A DNA stretch of 64,000 bases from Gemmatimonadetes bacterium bin94 (GTDB lineage Bacteria > Gemmatimonadota > Gemmatimonadetes > Longimicrobiales > Gaopeijiaceae), in NCBI GenBank assembly GCA_002238865.1, contig MPNE01000007.1, positions 62,001 to 126,000 of the forward strand, written 5' to 3'. Position 1 is the first letter of the stretch. Each line of letters starts with the position of its first letter. The position numbers and the translations under genes were made by a program. The notes beneath the pieces were generated by a model. It did not search any database and was not told the origin of the DNA. It was given only the letters and a program-made list of their open reading frames with translations. Positions 25,634 through 34,001 of this stretch are shown here, piece by piece.

Positions 25634-28086
25634 GGGTCGCCGAGGAGCTTCGGGCGCACGAGGCGGCCGGCTCGCTGGCCGAGGAGCTGCCCTACTGGGG
25701 CTGGCTCGACGATGGCCGCACCTGCCTGGCGCGCTCGGGCGAGTTGATCGCTGCGGGCCGGTTGCGGCCCGCAGCCGTGGACGGCCGCACGCCGGAGCAG
25801 GTCGACCGGGTGCTGGGCCTCTGGCAGCGGCTGCTGTCGGGACTCGACCCGAGCGCGCGCCTCTACTTCTATCTGCTCCGGCGCCCGGCGGCGATGGCCG
25901 ATCCGGCGGCCGCGAACGTTGCCGAGATCGCGTCCGTCTCGGGGCGTAAGCGCCGTTCGTTTCTAGCCCGGCGGGTGCAGCGGCTGGACGCCTACGTCGT
26001 CTGGTCGCTCGGGTCCGCTCTCCGTCCGGTGGCCAGGCGCCAACGGTCCGGACCGCTGGCCCGGCTCGCCCGGCTGCGGAAGCGCAGGAGGAAAGGCGCG
26101 CCGACCTACCTCGCCTCCGAGGTCGAGGCGGCGGCAGACCGGTTCCGCGCGATGGTCGAGGCGGGTCGCTCGCTGGTGGCCGAGCACACGCCGGTCGAGA
26201 TGCTGGGGGCCGTGGAAGCGTCCCGGCTGCTGTCGGAGCTGATCAACCGCCCGGGCATGGGGTGGGACGGCGCGACGGGCAGCGGCATGAACTGGCGGCT
26301 CGCACTGTCGGAGCTGGAGGCCGAGCGCAGTCACCTGCGGCTGGACGGCGAGCCGTTGATCCTCTACTCGCTGTTGTCACCGCCGGGCCAGGCCCACGCG
26401 AACCTGCTCCGGGATCTCTACTGCCTCGATGCCACGCTGACCGTCTCGCTCGAATGGCGGCCGTGGACGGTCGAGGCGGCCAGGCGCCGGATCCGGGGCG
26501 CGCAACGTCACTACTTCTCGCGCCGCTATTCGATGATGGCGCACGTGCAGGAGACCGAGGGCACGGCGTCGGCGATGGTCGATTCGGCCGCCGCGGTCGA
26601 GTCGGACCGGCTGGGCGCCGCGCTCGTCGAACTCGAAGCCGACGGCGTGGCCTACGGCGAGGCGGCGCTCACCGTCGCGCTCCACGGCGAGCTTGAGGAA
26701 ATCGAGCGGCTGGACGGCGATGTGCGCCGCCTGTTCGCCGCGCACGACGCGAAGGCCGTCCGGGAGGGCTACGGCCAGCTGCCCGTCTGGTTCTCGCGGC
26801 TGCCGGCCCAGCCGCGCAAGCGGCAGGTCAGGACGATGTTCGTCTCGGCCGGGCTCACCGCATGCCTGGCGCCGGTGTTCGGGCCGCCCAGGGGCTCGGC
26901 CCGGTGCAAGCACCTGGACCGCGAGTCGCTCGCGGTGCTGGAGACGCCTTGGCGCACCGCGTACCACTACGACCTGTTCCGTGGCGACGTGGGCCACACG
27001 CTGATCCTGGGCGCGACGGGCTCGGGCAAGAGCTTCGCGCTCAACTTCCTGCTGGTCGAAGCGCTCAAGTACGGCCCGCGCGTGCTGATCCTGGACCTGG
27101 GCGGCTCGTACCGCTGGCTGACCCGGTTCCTCGGGGGTTCCTACCTCGAGCTCACGCCCGGCGGCGACGCCGAGTCCGGGCTGAGCCTTCAGCCGTTCGC
27201 GCTGCCCGCAGGCACGCGCACGTTCCAGTTCCTGACCGGCTGGGTGCTCCGGCTGTTGAGGCTCGGGGGCTACGAGCCAACGGGGGCGGACACGAGCGAG
27301 ATCCGCTCTCGGATCGAGGACCTGTACGCGCTTGGAGCCGAGCGCCGCACGCTGAGCGTGCTGACCGGCTCGCTCCCGGCCGCCATGTGGCCGGCGCTCA
27401 GCCGCTGGACCGGCGACGGCGTCTGGGGCCGGTTCTTCGACAACGCGCCGGTGGGCGGAGCCGACCTCGAGTTCCGCGACTGGCAGGTGATCGACCTCGC
27501 CGGCGCGGCGGAGCACGCGGACCTGTGCGAGGCGGCGTTGGCCTACCTGCTCGAACGGATGCGGCTGGAGATCGAGGACCCCCGGGAAGCCGCGCGGCTC
27601 AAGCTGATGGTCGTGGACGAAGCGTGGCGCTACCTGGCCGACCCCGCGGTGCTCGCCTATCTGGCCGAGGCCGCGAAGACGTGGCGCAAGAAGAACGCCG
27701 CGCTCGTGCTCGCGACCCAGTCGGCCGTGGACATGACCGGCACGGCGGGCGCATCGGCGCTGCTCGAGTCGATCCCGACGAAGCTGTTCCTGGCGAACCC
27801 CGAGTTGCCGGACGAAGTCGGCGTCGTGTTCCGGCTGAACCAGTCGGAGGTCGGGCGGATCCGGGAGCTGACGCCCAAACGCGAACTGTATCTCCGGCGG
27901 CCGGACGAGGCGGCCGTGCTCCGCCTCGAAGTCGACCCGGAGAGCTACTGGCTCTACACGTCCTCGCCCCTGGACGCCGAGCGGCGTGCCGAAACCGTCA
28001 AGAGACACGGACTCGCGCGGGCGCTTGAAGTCTTGGCGAACCCTCTCGCCCAACCCCCTACACCGAAGGAGGAAAGAACACGATGA
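25630..28086 (+). CDS. VirB4/TrbE-family T4SS ATPase
   Basis: The start at GTG 25630 overlaps the virB3 stop (GTGA) and was preferred over an earlier in-frame start inside virB3. The 818 residues contain Walker A (LGATGSGKSFALNFLL, about residue 460), Walker B (MVVDEAWRYLAD, about 657) and the conserved C-terminal ATQS region. VirB4 powers pilus biogenesis and substrate transfer at the inner membrane. An N-terminal region of about 440 residues is typical. Confidence 0.9.
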   Translation: MRVAEELRAHEAAGSLAEELPYWGWLDDGRTCLARSGELIAAGRLRPAAVDGRTPEQVDRVLGLWQRLLSGLDPSARLYFYLLRRPAAMADPAAANVAEIASVSGRKRRSFLARRVQRLDAYVVWSLGSALRPVARRQRSGPLARLARLRKRRRKGAPTYLASEVEAAADRFRAMVEAGRSLVAEHTPVEMLGAVEASRLLSELINRPGMGWDGATGSGMNWRLALSELEAERSHLRLDGEPLILYSLLSPPGQAHANLLRDLYCLDATLTVSLEWRPWTVEAARRRIRGAQRHYFSRRYSMMAHVQETEGTASAMVDSAAAVESDRLGAALVELEADGVAYGEAALTVALHGELEEIERLDGDVRRLFAAHDAKAVREGYGQLPVWFSRLPAQPRKRQVRTMFVSAGLTACLAPVFGPPRGSARCKHLDRESLAVLETPWRTAYHYDLFRGDVGHTLILGATGSGKSFALNFLLVEALKYGPRVLILDLGGSYRWLTRFLGGSYLELTPGGDAESGLSLQPFALPAGTRTFQFLTGWVLRLLRLGGYEPTGADTSEIRSRIEDLYALGAERRTLSVLTGSLPAAMWPALSRWTGDGVWGRFFDNAPVGGADLEFRDWQVIDLAGAAEHADLCEAALAYLLERMRLEIEDPREAARLKLMVVDEAWRYLADPAVLAYLAEAAKTWRKKNAALVLATQSAVDMTGTAGASALLESIPTKLFLANPELPDEVGVVFRLNQSEVGRIRELTPKRELYLRRPDEAAVLRLEVDPESYWLYTSSPLDAERRAETVKRHGLARALEVLANPLAQPPTPKEERTR

Positions 28087-28919
28087 GACCCGCAACGATA
28101 CCTGTCGCACTGACGCTTCTGCTGGCGGCGTTCCCCGCCGCCGCCCAGGAACACAAGGCGGCCAAGCAGCCCGACGAGGAGGCGACGTTCCTTCGCGTGC
28201 CCGCCGCCGAGGCCGGCCAGGACCAAATTTACTCTGTTCGCGCGCGCGTGAGGCACACGACCGTGATCGTGCTCCCGGCGTCCGAGCGGATCCTCGACTT
28301 CGTGGCCGGCGACTCGGAGTACTGGCACCTGACCGGCGCGGCCAACGTCGCGTACCTCAAGCCCTTGGCCGAGGACGCGGCGACCAACATCGCGCTCGTC
28401 TGCGAGTCGGGCCGCATCTACTCGTTTCTGGTCGAGGAGCACGGCGACGAACCCCCGCACCTGATCGTTCGCGTCGAAGACGACCCGGATGCCGCGGGCC
28501 TGTCCGGCACCGGCCTTCCCGCGTTCGTCGCGCGGAGCGACGTCGCCGCATACCGGGAGATGGCCGCCGAGGCCGTCGAGGCGGCGCGCAGAGCGCAGGC
28601 GGCGGCGGACGCGGAGATCGAGACGTTCCGCGCCTCCTATCCCACCCGGCTTGCGTTCGAGTACCGGCTGGACCGGGACGCCTCGAAGCGTCCGTTCCTC
28701 GTCGAGGCGATGTGGCATGACGGGCAGTTCACCTATCTGCGCTCGCGCGCCCAGGAAGCGCCGGCGCTCTACGAGCTGCGGGACGGCGAGCCGAGCCTGG
28801 TCGCGTTCGATCTGACGGAGGACGGCCTCTACGTCGCGCGCCGCGTGCTGGGCGACGGCTGGCTCCAGATCGGGGACGAGCGGCTGCGCTGGCGGTTCGA
28901 GCCCGCGGACGCGCGATGA
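28083..28919 (+). CDS. VirB9/TrbG-family outer-membrane-complex protein
   Basis: 278 residues with a signal peptide (cleavage near AAAQE). The N-terminal beta domain has the YSVRARVRHTTVIVLP strand pattern and TNIALVCESGRIYSF. A helical linker rich in Ala/Glu (about 155-185) precedes a C-terminal beta-sandwich (FVEAMWHDGQFTYLR-like LVEAMWHDGQFTYLR). VirB9 forms the periplasmic/outer-membrane core with VirB10. The start overlaps the virB4 stop (ATGA) and the stop overlaps virB10. No VirB7 lipoprotein gene was seen. Confidence 0.82.
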   Translation: MRPATIPVALTLLLAAFPAAAQEHKAAKQPDEEATFLRVPAAEAGQDQIYSVRARVRHTTVIVLPASERILDFVAGDSEYWHLTGAANVAYLKPLAEDAATNIALVCESGRIYSFLVEEHGDEPPHLIVRVEDDPDAAGLSGTGLPAFVARSDVAAYREMAAEAVEAARRAQAAADAEIETFRASYPTRLAFEYRLDRDASKRPFLVEAMWHDGQFTYLRSRAQEAPALYELRDGEPSLVAFDLTEDGLYVARRVLGDGWLQIGDERLRWRFEPADAR

Positions 28920-30178
28920 GCCGCTGGAAGCAGTGGATCAAGGAGCCGAAGGGCGCGCTGCCGGGCGGCATCATCACGAAGGCGGGGATCGCGCTGATCG
29001 GCGTGCTCATCGCCGGCATGCTGTTCTCGTCGTCGCTCACGGGTCCCGAGGAGGACCCGATGGCTCCCGCCCCTTTCGAGGCGCAGGCCGTGGACGACCG
29101 CGCGGGCCGCTCGTTCGAGGGACGGCTGCGCGCCGAGGCGGAGCGCCAGGTCCAGCGGGCGGCCGCAGACGACGCCCGCGCCGACAGGGAACGCCGCCAG
29201 GCCGAGGCCGAGATGGCCGGGGCGGGTGGCGGGAGCCGAGCCGGAGGCGGCGAGCGCGGAGCGGCAGGCGCGGGGGATGAAGCGGTCGGGATGGTCCAGG
29301 CCGAGTACGAGCTTCGCGAGGCGCTGCGGCTCGAAGAGATCGAGCGGCGGACGCGCTCGCTCCGCTCGCTGCCCGTCTCACGGACCTACAGGGATCCGAA
29401 CGAGGCGCGGGACCCAACCCGCACGTCGGCGGTCGAGCCTGAGGCGCCCGAGGCGGCGCTCGATGCAATGCTCGCGTCCTTCGGACAGTCGGTCGCCGTC
29501 TTGGAGGCGGAGATGCAGGCCGGGATGGCGGCCGAGGGGCTCCTGCCCGGCTCGCCGAAAGCTGCACCGCAGGGCACTCGCGTCCCCGGCACGGCGGAGC
29601 CGAGCCTCAGCGTCCGGCCGCTGGACCCTCCGGGCTGGGAGCGGATCCGGGAAGGCTCGTTCCTGGAAGCCGTGCTGCTCACCCAACTCTCTGGCGAGTT
29701 CCCCGGACCCGTGCTCGCCATGGTCTCGGTGCCGCTGTATTCGGCCGACCGGCAGCGGGTCCTCGTTCCACGCGGCGCACGCGTCGTGGGCACCGCCCGG
29801 GCCGTGCAGGACCGCGACCAGAGCCGCCTGGCGGTCGCGTTCCACCGGCTGCTGATGCCGGACGGAAGCTGGATCGACCTCGAGTTCCGAGGGCTGAACC
29901 AGGCGGGCGAGGGCGCGCTCAAGGACCGGGTGAGCCGCCACTACTTCTCGACGTTCGCGGCCGCGGGCGCCGTCGGCGCGCTCAGCGGACTCACGCTGGC
30001 CGGAGCTTCGCCCTACGGCCTCCGGGCCGGCGTCGGCCAGGGGCTCGGAGGGAGCGCCACCTCCGTCCTCGACCGGTTCCTGAACCGGATGCCCGAGATC
30101 ACGATCCGCGCCGGCCACCGGCTCCGCATCTGGCTCACCGCCGATGCCCTCATTCCCACCCCCGACCCACACCAATGA
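28916..30178 (+). CDS. VirB10/TrbI-family T4SS core protein
   Basis: 420 residues: a short cytosolic N-terminus, one TM (about 20-42, AGIALIGVLIAGMLFSSSL), a long Ala/Glu/Arg-rich periplasmic linker (about 50-230), and the C-terminal TrbI domain (VLLTQLSGEFPGPVLAMVSV; LVPRGARVVGTA; GHRLRIWLTAD). It spans both membranes and gates the channel. ATGA overlaps on both sides show tight coupling. Confidence 0.88.
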   Translation: MSRWKQWIKEPKGALPGGIITKAGIALIGVLIAGMLFSSSLTGPEEDPMAPAPFEAQAVDDRAGRSFEGRLRAEAERQVQRAAADDARADRERRQAEAEMAGAGGGSRAGGGERGAAGAGDEAVGMVQAEYELREALRLEEIERRTRSLRSLPVSRTYRDPNEARDPTRTSAVEPEAPEAALDAMLASFGQSVAVLEAEMQAGMAAEGLLPGSPKAAPQGTRVPGTAEPSLSVRPLDPPGWERIREGSFLEAVLLTQLSGEFPGPVLAMVSVPLYSADRQRVLVPRGARVVGTARAVQDRDQSRLAVAFHRLLMPDGSWIDLEFRGLNQAGEGALKDRVSRHYFSTFAAAGAVGALSGLTLAGASPYGLRAGVGQGLGGSATSVLDRFLNRMPEITIRAGHRLRIWLTADALIPTPDPHQ

Positions 30179-30195
30179 CACGAAAGGACTCTGCC

Positions 30196-31104
30196 ATGCT
30201 CCACCGCATCCTCGCCCCCGCCGTTTTCCTTGCGCTGTTCACCCTTGCGAGCCCCAGGCCCGCGAGCGCCCAGTTCGACTTCGGCAGCTGGGTCCAGCGC
30301 GCCACGATCATCGCGAATCAGATCAGGCAGATCACGAACCAAGTCAGCCAGATCCGGTCGATGGCCCGCCAGCTCACCGAGCTCGAGGACCAGCTCGACC
30401 ACATGGAGCGCGCCGCGCGCGGCGAGATCGACGCGCTGCTCGCGCCGTTCTCCCGGCTTGCCGCCGAGCCCGTGGGACTGGTGCGCGACGGACTCTCCTG
30501 GAGCGCGGACTTCCAGGGCGCGGCACGACAGACGGTCGATGCCGTCCGGGGGATGGGAAGCGGCGGCCGCTCGTTCACCGGACTCTGGCAAAGCGCGAGA
30601 AGCGCGGCCGACCGGGTGTCGGAAGCCGATGTCGTCGCGCTGTTCCGCGACTTGCCGCCCGAGGCCGCGACGCGCGCGGCCGAGGACTATCGCCGCGCCC
30701 GCGAAGCCGCCGACCGGCAGCGGGTGCTCGACTACGCGACGCTCGACGCGGCGACCGAACTCGCCGAGACCATCGAGAGCGCGCAGGGCTCGTTCGCCGG
30801 ACTGACCGCGAACGGCAACCTGTCCAACACGGCTCTGCAGCAGGCCGGGGTCGCGGCCGCGCTGAGCCAGGGCCGCATCAACGCGGGCGTGGCCCAGGTG
30901 CTCGCCCAGCAGGCCGCGCGGGAGGCGAGCCGCGCGCAGTTGGCCGAACTCGCGCGCCTCGAACAGCTCGCCGCGTGGAGCGAGAGCCGGACGCGCGCGA
31001 ACGCGATGGCCGGCACGCTTCGCGACGCGGCGTCCCGGAACCGGGGCGCGCTCCGCGAGGGGCTGCTCCTGAAGATCCCGTCGTTCTACACGGGCGGCAA
31101 CTAG
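30196..31104 (+). CDS. TrbJ/VirB5-family T4SS protein
   Basis: The start is ATG 30196 with AAAGGA upstream; ATG 30175 overlaps the virB10 stop and is an alternative. The 302 residues have a signal peptide (to PASAQ), followed by a long helical protein with the FDFGSWVQRATIIANQIRQI and QLTELEDQLDHME coiled-coil segments typical of TrbJ. It probably caps the pilus or aids its assembly. Confidence 0.78.
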   Translation: MLHRILAPAVFLALFTLASPRPASAQFDFGSWVQRATIIANQIRQITNQVSQIRSMARQLTELEDQLDHMERAARGEIDALLAPFSRLAAEPVGLVRDGLSWSADFQGAARQTVDAVRGMGSGGRSFTGLWQSARSAADRVSEADVVALFRDLPPEAATRAAEDYRRAREAADRQRVLDYATLDAATELAETIESAQGSFAGLTANGNLSNTALQQAGVAAALSQGRINAGVAQVLAQQAAREASRAQLAELARLEQLAAWSESRTRANAMAGTLRDAASRNRGALREGLLLKIPSFYTGGN

Positions 31105-31116
31105 GGGGCGTTCGCG

Positions 31117-32094
31117 ATGCAGCAGTCGATCGATCCGAACGTTCCGACGCAGATCCCGGCCGACCAGCTCCAGGACTTCAAGAGCTTCCTGGACGTCGTG
31201 CTCGACACAGTGGTCGGCGGCGCGGCGCCTGACGTGCACACGCTCGGGCTCCAGCTCTGGGGCGGGCTCGCCGCCGTCATGGTCGCCTGGACGGGCCTGA
31301 AGATCGCCTTCAGCGGCACGTTCCAGCCCTGGGAGATCATCAAGCTCGTGATCGGGATCGCCATCCCCCGCACGATGCTCCACTACTACATCGTGCCGAT
31401 CCCCGGGGTCGGGCTCACGTTCCCGGCCACCATCGCGGCCGGAGGCGCCTGGCTCCAGAACCTGTTCCTCTCCGACGTGGTCTCGGCCGGATACGGCGAG
31501 ATGGCCGCGCTCGTGCAGGCGTACTCGACGCACCTGAGCACAGCCTGGTCGAGCGGGAACGTGCTCTCGATCCTGACATCGGGCGTGACCGTGATCTTCT
31601 CCTCGCTGGTCTCGGTCGGGATGGGCGCCTCGCTCGTCGTCTGCCTGCTCGCGCTGTTCTGCATCACCTACGCGCAGGTCATATGGGCGCAGGTCGCGAT
31701 CGCCATCGCGATCCTGCTCGGTCCCGTGTTCATCGCGTTCCTGCTCTTCGAGCCGCTCTCGTTCCTGTTCTGGGGATGGTTCCGCACGCTCCTGGTCTAC
31801 ACGCTCTACGGCGTCGTGGCCGGAGCCGTGCTGCGGGTCTTCATGGGCGTCGGGCTCGGCTACATCACGACCTACGCCGACGCGCTCATGGGCACCGGCA
31901 CCGCCGACGCGGGCGAGCTCTGGCTCTGGGCCGTCGTCCTCATGCCGCTCGTCGTCTCCGGCCTCTGGGCCGGGCTCAAGGTCGGCGAACTCGCCTCGAT
32001 GCTGGTCTCCGGCTCCGGCTCCGCCGGGTCCGGGTTCATCGCGCTCGTCATGCAGGGCGCCAGCAAGGCCGCCGTCCCCGCCAAGCCCGTCTGA
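31117..32094 (+). CDS. TrbL/VirB6-family polytopic T4SS protein
   Basis: 325 residues. A hydrophilic N-terminus (about 1-45) is followed by five or six TM helices (AAVMVAWTGLKIAF; VIFSSLVSVGMGASLVVCLL; VAIAIAILLGPVFIAFLLF; LWLWAVVLMPLVVSGLWAGL). Spacing and position between TrbJ and TrbF match TrbL, the inner-membrane channel component. Confidence 0.8.
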   Translation: MQQSIDPNVPTQIPADQLQDFKSFLDVVLDTVVGGAAPDVHTLGLQLWGGLAAVMVAWTGLKIAFSGTFQPWEIIKLVIGIAIPRTMLHYYIVPIPGVGLTFPATIAAGGAWLQNLFLSDVVSAGYGEMAALVQAYSTHLSTAWSSGNVLSILTSGVTVIFSSLVSVGMGASLVVCLLALFCITYAQVIWAQVAIAIAILLGPVFIAFLLFEPLSFLFWGWFRTLLVYTLYGVVAGAVLRVFMGVGLGYITTYADALMGTGTADAGELWLWAVVLMPLVVSGLWAGLKVGELASMLVSGSGSAGSGFIALVMQGASKAAVPAKPV

Positions 32095-32114
32095 GACCCG
32101 AGGAGATCCTGCTA

Positions 32115-32783
32115 ATGAAACGAGACAGGAACGCCGGCCGCGAGTACGCCGAGATATGGGGCGAGGTCGTGCAGGCGAACCGGAAGCTGCGGACGATCCT
32201 GATCTTCCTCTCCGCGAGCTGCGTCCTCGGCGTGTTCGTCCTGCTGCGGATCGCGGGCACCGAGCCGCCCAAGCCCATCGTGGTGCGGGTCGACGAGGTC
32301 GGACGCGCCGAGGCGCTCGCCTACGAGGCCGCCACCGCCCAGGCCGATCCGCTCGATCCCACCACCAAGTACTTCCTGAACCGGTTCGTCAACGACTTCC
32401 ACTCGCGCCGCCGCGTGACCGTCCAAGAGTACTGGACTCGGAGCCTCCGGTTCCTGTCGACCGAACTCGCGAACGCCGCGTTCGCCAGCGACGGCGACGA
32501 GATCGCGAGCGTGGCCGCCGGGACGGCCGAGACCGAACGCCAGGTCGAGCGGGTCGTGCTCCGCATCCATCCCTCGCCCGAGCCGCCGCACGGCGCCACT
32601 GCCGACTTCGAGGTCGTGCATCTCGCGGGCGGACAGGAGGTCCTGCGCGAGCGCTGGTCCGTCGCGCTACGGTTCGAGTTCCTCGACTCGATCCCGCCCG
32701 AACTGGTCGTCCACAACCCCATGGGCATCCTCATCACCTACCTCCAGGCCGACCGGGCGCTGGTCACGGAGGACTCCAGGTGA
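32115..32783 (+). CDS. VirB8/TrbF-family T4SS protein
   Basis: The start is ATG 32115 (AGGAG at 32101-32105), which gives the usual short cytosolic N-terminus (NAGREYAEIWGEVVQANRKL), one TM (about 28-48) and a periplasmic NTF2-like domain (KYFLNRFVNDFHSRRRVTVQ ... NPMGILITYLQADRAL). The product has 222 residues. VirB8 nucleates channel assembly. The stop overlaps the GTG of the next gene. Confidence 0.85.
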   Translation: MKRDRNAGREYAEIWGEVVQANRKLRTILIFLSASCVLGVFVLLRIAGTEPPKPIVVRVDEVGRAEALAYEAATAQADPLDPTTKYFLNRFVNDFHSRRRVTVQEYWTRSLRFLSTELANAAFASDGDEIASVAAGTAETERQVERVVLRIHPSPEPPHGATADFEVVHLAGGQEVLRERWSVALRFEFLDSIPPELVVHNPMGILITYLQADRALVTEDSR

Positions 32784-33697
32784 TCGCGCACCTCAAAGGG
32801 CGCGAGCAGGCGCTGGAGGCGCTCGGCTGGAAGGGAACGAAGGCCGAGTGGATCGCGCTCGTCTGCCTGCACAGCGGCGTGTTCTCTCGCGCGCAACTCA
32901 GGGACAGGCTCGGGATCCACCGCGGCACGGCGCGCCGGTTCGTCCGGGCCATGTCGGATCGCAACCTGGCCGCCGAGGAGACAGTCGAGGGCCGGAAGGT
33001 CTGCCGGATCTACGCCCGGAGCCTCTACCGCGCGCTCGGCGCGGAGCACATCCGCCACCGCCGTGCCGCCTCGACCGAGGTGCTCCTGCGGCGCCTGCTG
33101 TCGCTCGACTACGTGATCGAGCACGCGGGTCTCCCGTGGCTGCCGACCGAGGACGAGAAGGTCGGCGCGTTCGAGGCATTCGGCATCGGCCGCGCGCTGC
33201 TTCCCGTCAAGGTGTACTGCGGAGCCGCCGGCACGACCCGGCGCTACTTCCCGCTGAAGCTGCCCATCGCGCTCGACTCGGGCCGCGCGCTGTTCGTCTA
33301 CGTCGATCCGGGCCACGAAACCTCGACTGCGCTCCGCTCTTGGGGATGCGCGCACCGCGGACTGTGGCGCGCGCTCACGCAGCAGGGCCGGTCCGTCGAG
33401 GTCGTCGCCGTCGTCCGCCGGGATCGGGAAACGGAGCGGGCGAGGAGGGTCATGCGCGGCTGGGCCGAGGCGACCGGCCCCGTTGAACCCGTCGCCGACT
33501 TCCGGGGAGAGATCACCCGGATCAAGCAGGCCATCCGGGGCATGGACGACGCGCTGGTCGAAGAGCTTGGCGGGCTCCAGGGCTGCCTGGTACGGATCGT
33601 TGAACTGGAGGACCGGCTCGGGTCTGCCCGGCCCCGAACGGCCATCGACGGCTTCGCCACGTGGCGTTCGACCCGGGTTTCCGGAGACATGTTTTGA
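32780..33697 (+). CDS. Winged-helix protein, replication-relaxation-like
   Basis: GTG start coupled to the virB8 stop (GTGA). The 305 residues have an N-terminal winged helix (about 10-75, KAEWIALVCLHSGVFSRAQL ... GTARRFVRAM). A mixed alpha/beta domain follows with ALDSGRALFVYVDPGHE, and a helical C-terminus. It resembles the replication-relaxation group of plasmid and ICE proteins but shows no relaxase HUH triad or Tyr motif. It lies just upstream of the hairpin region and the coupling protein, so it may bind oriT. Assignment tentative. Confidence 0.55.
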   Translation: MIAHLKGREQALEALGWKGTKAEWIALVCLHSGVFSRAQLRDRLGIHRGTARRFVRAMSDRNLAAEETVEGRKVCRIYARSLYRALGAEHIRHRRAASTEVLLRRLLSLDYVIEHAGLPWLPTEDEKVGAFEAFGIGRALLPVKVYCGAAGTTRRYFPLKLPIALDSGRALFVYVDPGHETSTALRSWGCAHRGLWRALTQQGRSVEVVAVVRRDRETERARRVMRGWAEATGPVEPVADFRGEITRIKQAIRGMDDALVEELGGLQGCLVRIVELEDRLGSARPRTAIDGFATWRSTRVSGDMF

Positions 33698-33756
33698 CCG
33701 CCCGTCGCCGGAGCCTCGCGCCGTGCGGCGATGCCCCATCAGACGCCGGGAGTGGC

Positions 33757-33970
33757 GGTGCACGGGACCGCACCCGGGACGGTGCACCTACCCGATTCCG
33801 GATGTCGTTGGCCGTCTTGCAGTTGGATCACGGCCGCCTGAGCGGCTATGCCGCTCGGGAGCAGGCGGCCGTGACCGGAGCGACCCCCCTCTTTGGATGC
33901 CTGGCGTGGCATCGGGGAGGGTTGGGATGGTGCACGCCCATCCCACCCTCCACGGGGGGTCGCTCCGGTC
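33757..33970. other. Triple-hairpin region, candidate oriT
   Basis: The 304-bp gap before the coupling-protein gene holds three inverted repeats: GGTGCAC/GTGCACC (33757-33788); CGGCCGCCTG/CAGGCGGCCG with inner AGCGGC/GCCGCT (33831-33871); and a 17-bp perfect pair GACCGGAGCGACCCCCC / GGGGGGTCGCTCCGGTC (33873-33889 and 33954-33970) enclosing a nested GGAGGGTTGGGATGG repeat. This is the largest gap within the transfer operon. Origins of transfer are typically hairpin-rich and near the coupling-protein gene. A transcription attenuator is the alternative. Confidence 0.45.
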
Positions 33971-34001
33971 CATCGATCCCTACGGGAAGGTTGAGAGACA
34001 G

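Noticed and set aside
33483-34001. N-terminal extension of the coupling protein
   Set aside because: The open frame overlaps the preceding gene and the hairpin region; the normal TM-bearing N-terminus starts at 34002.
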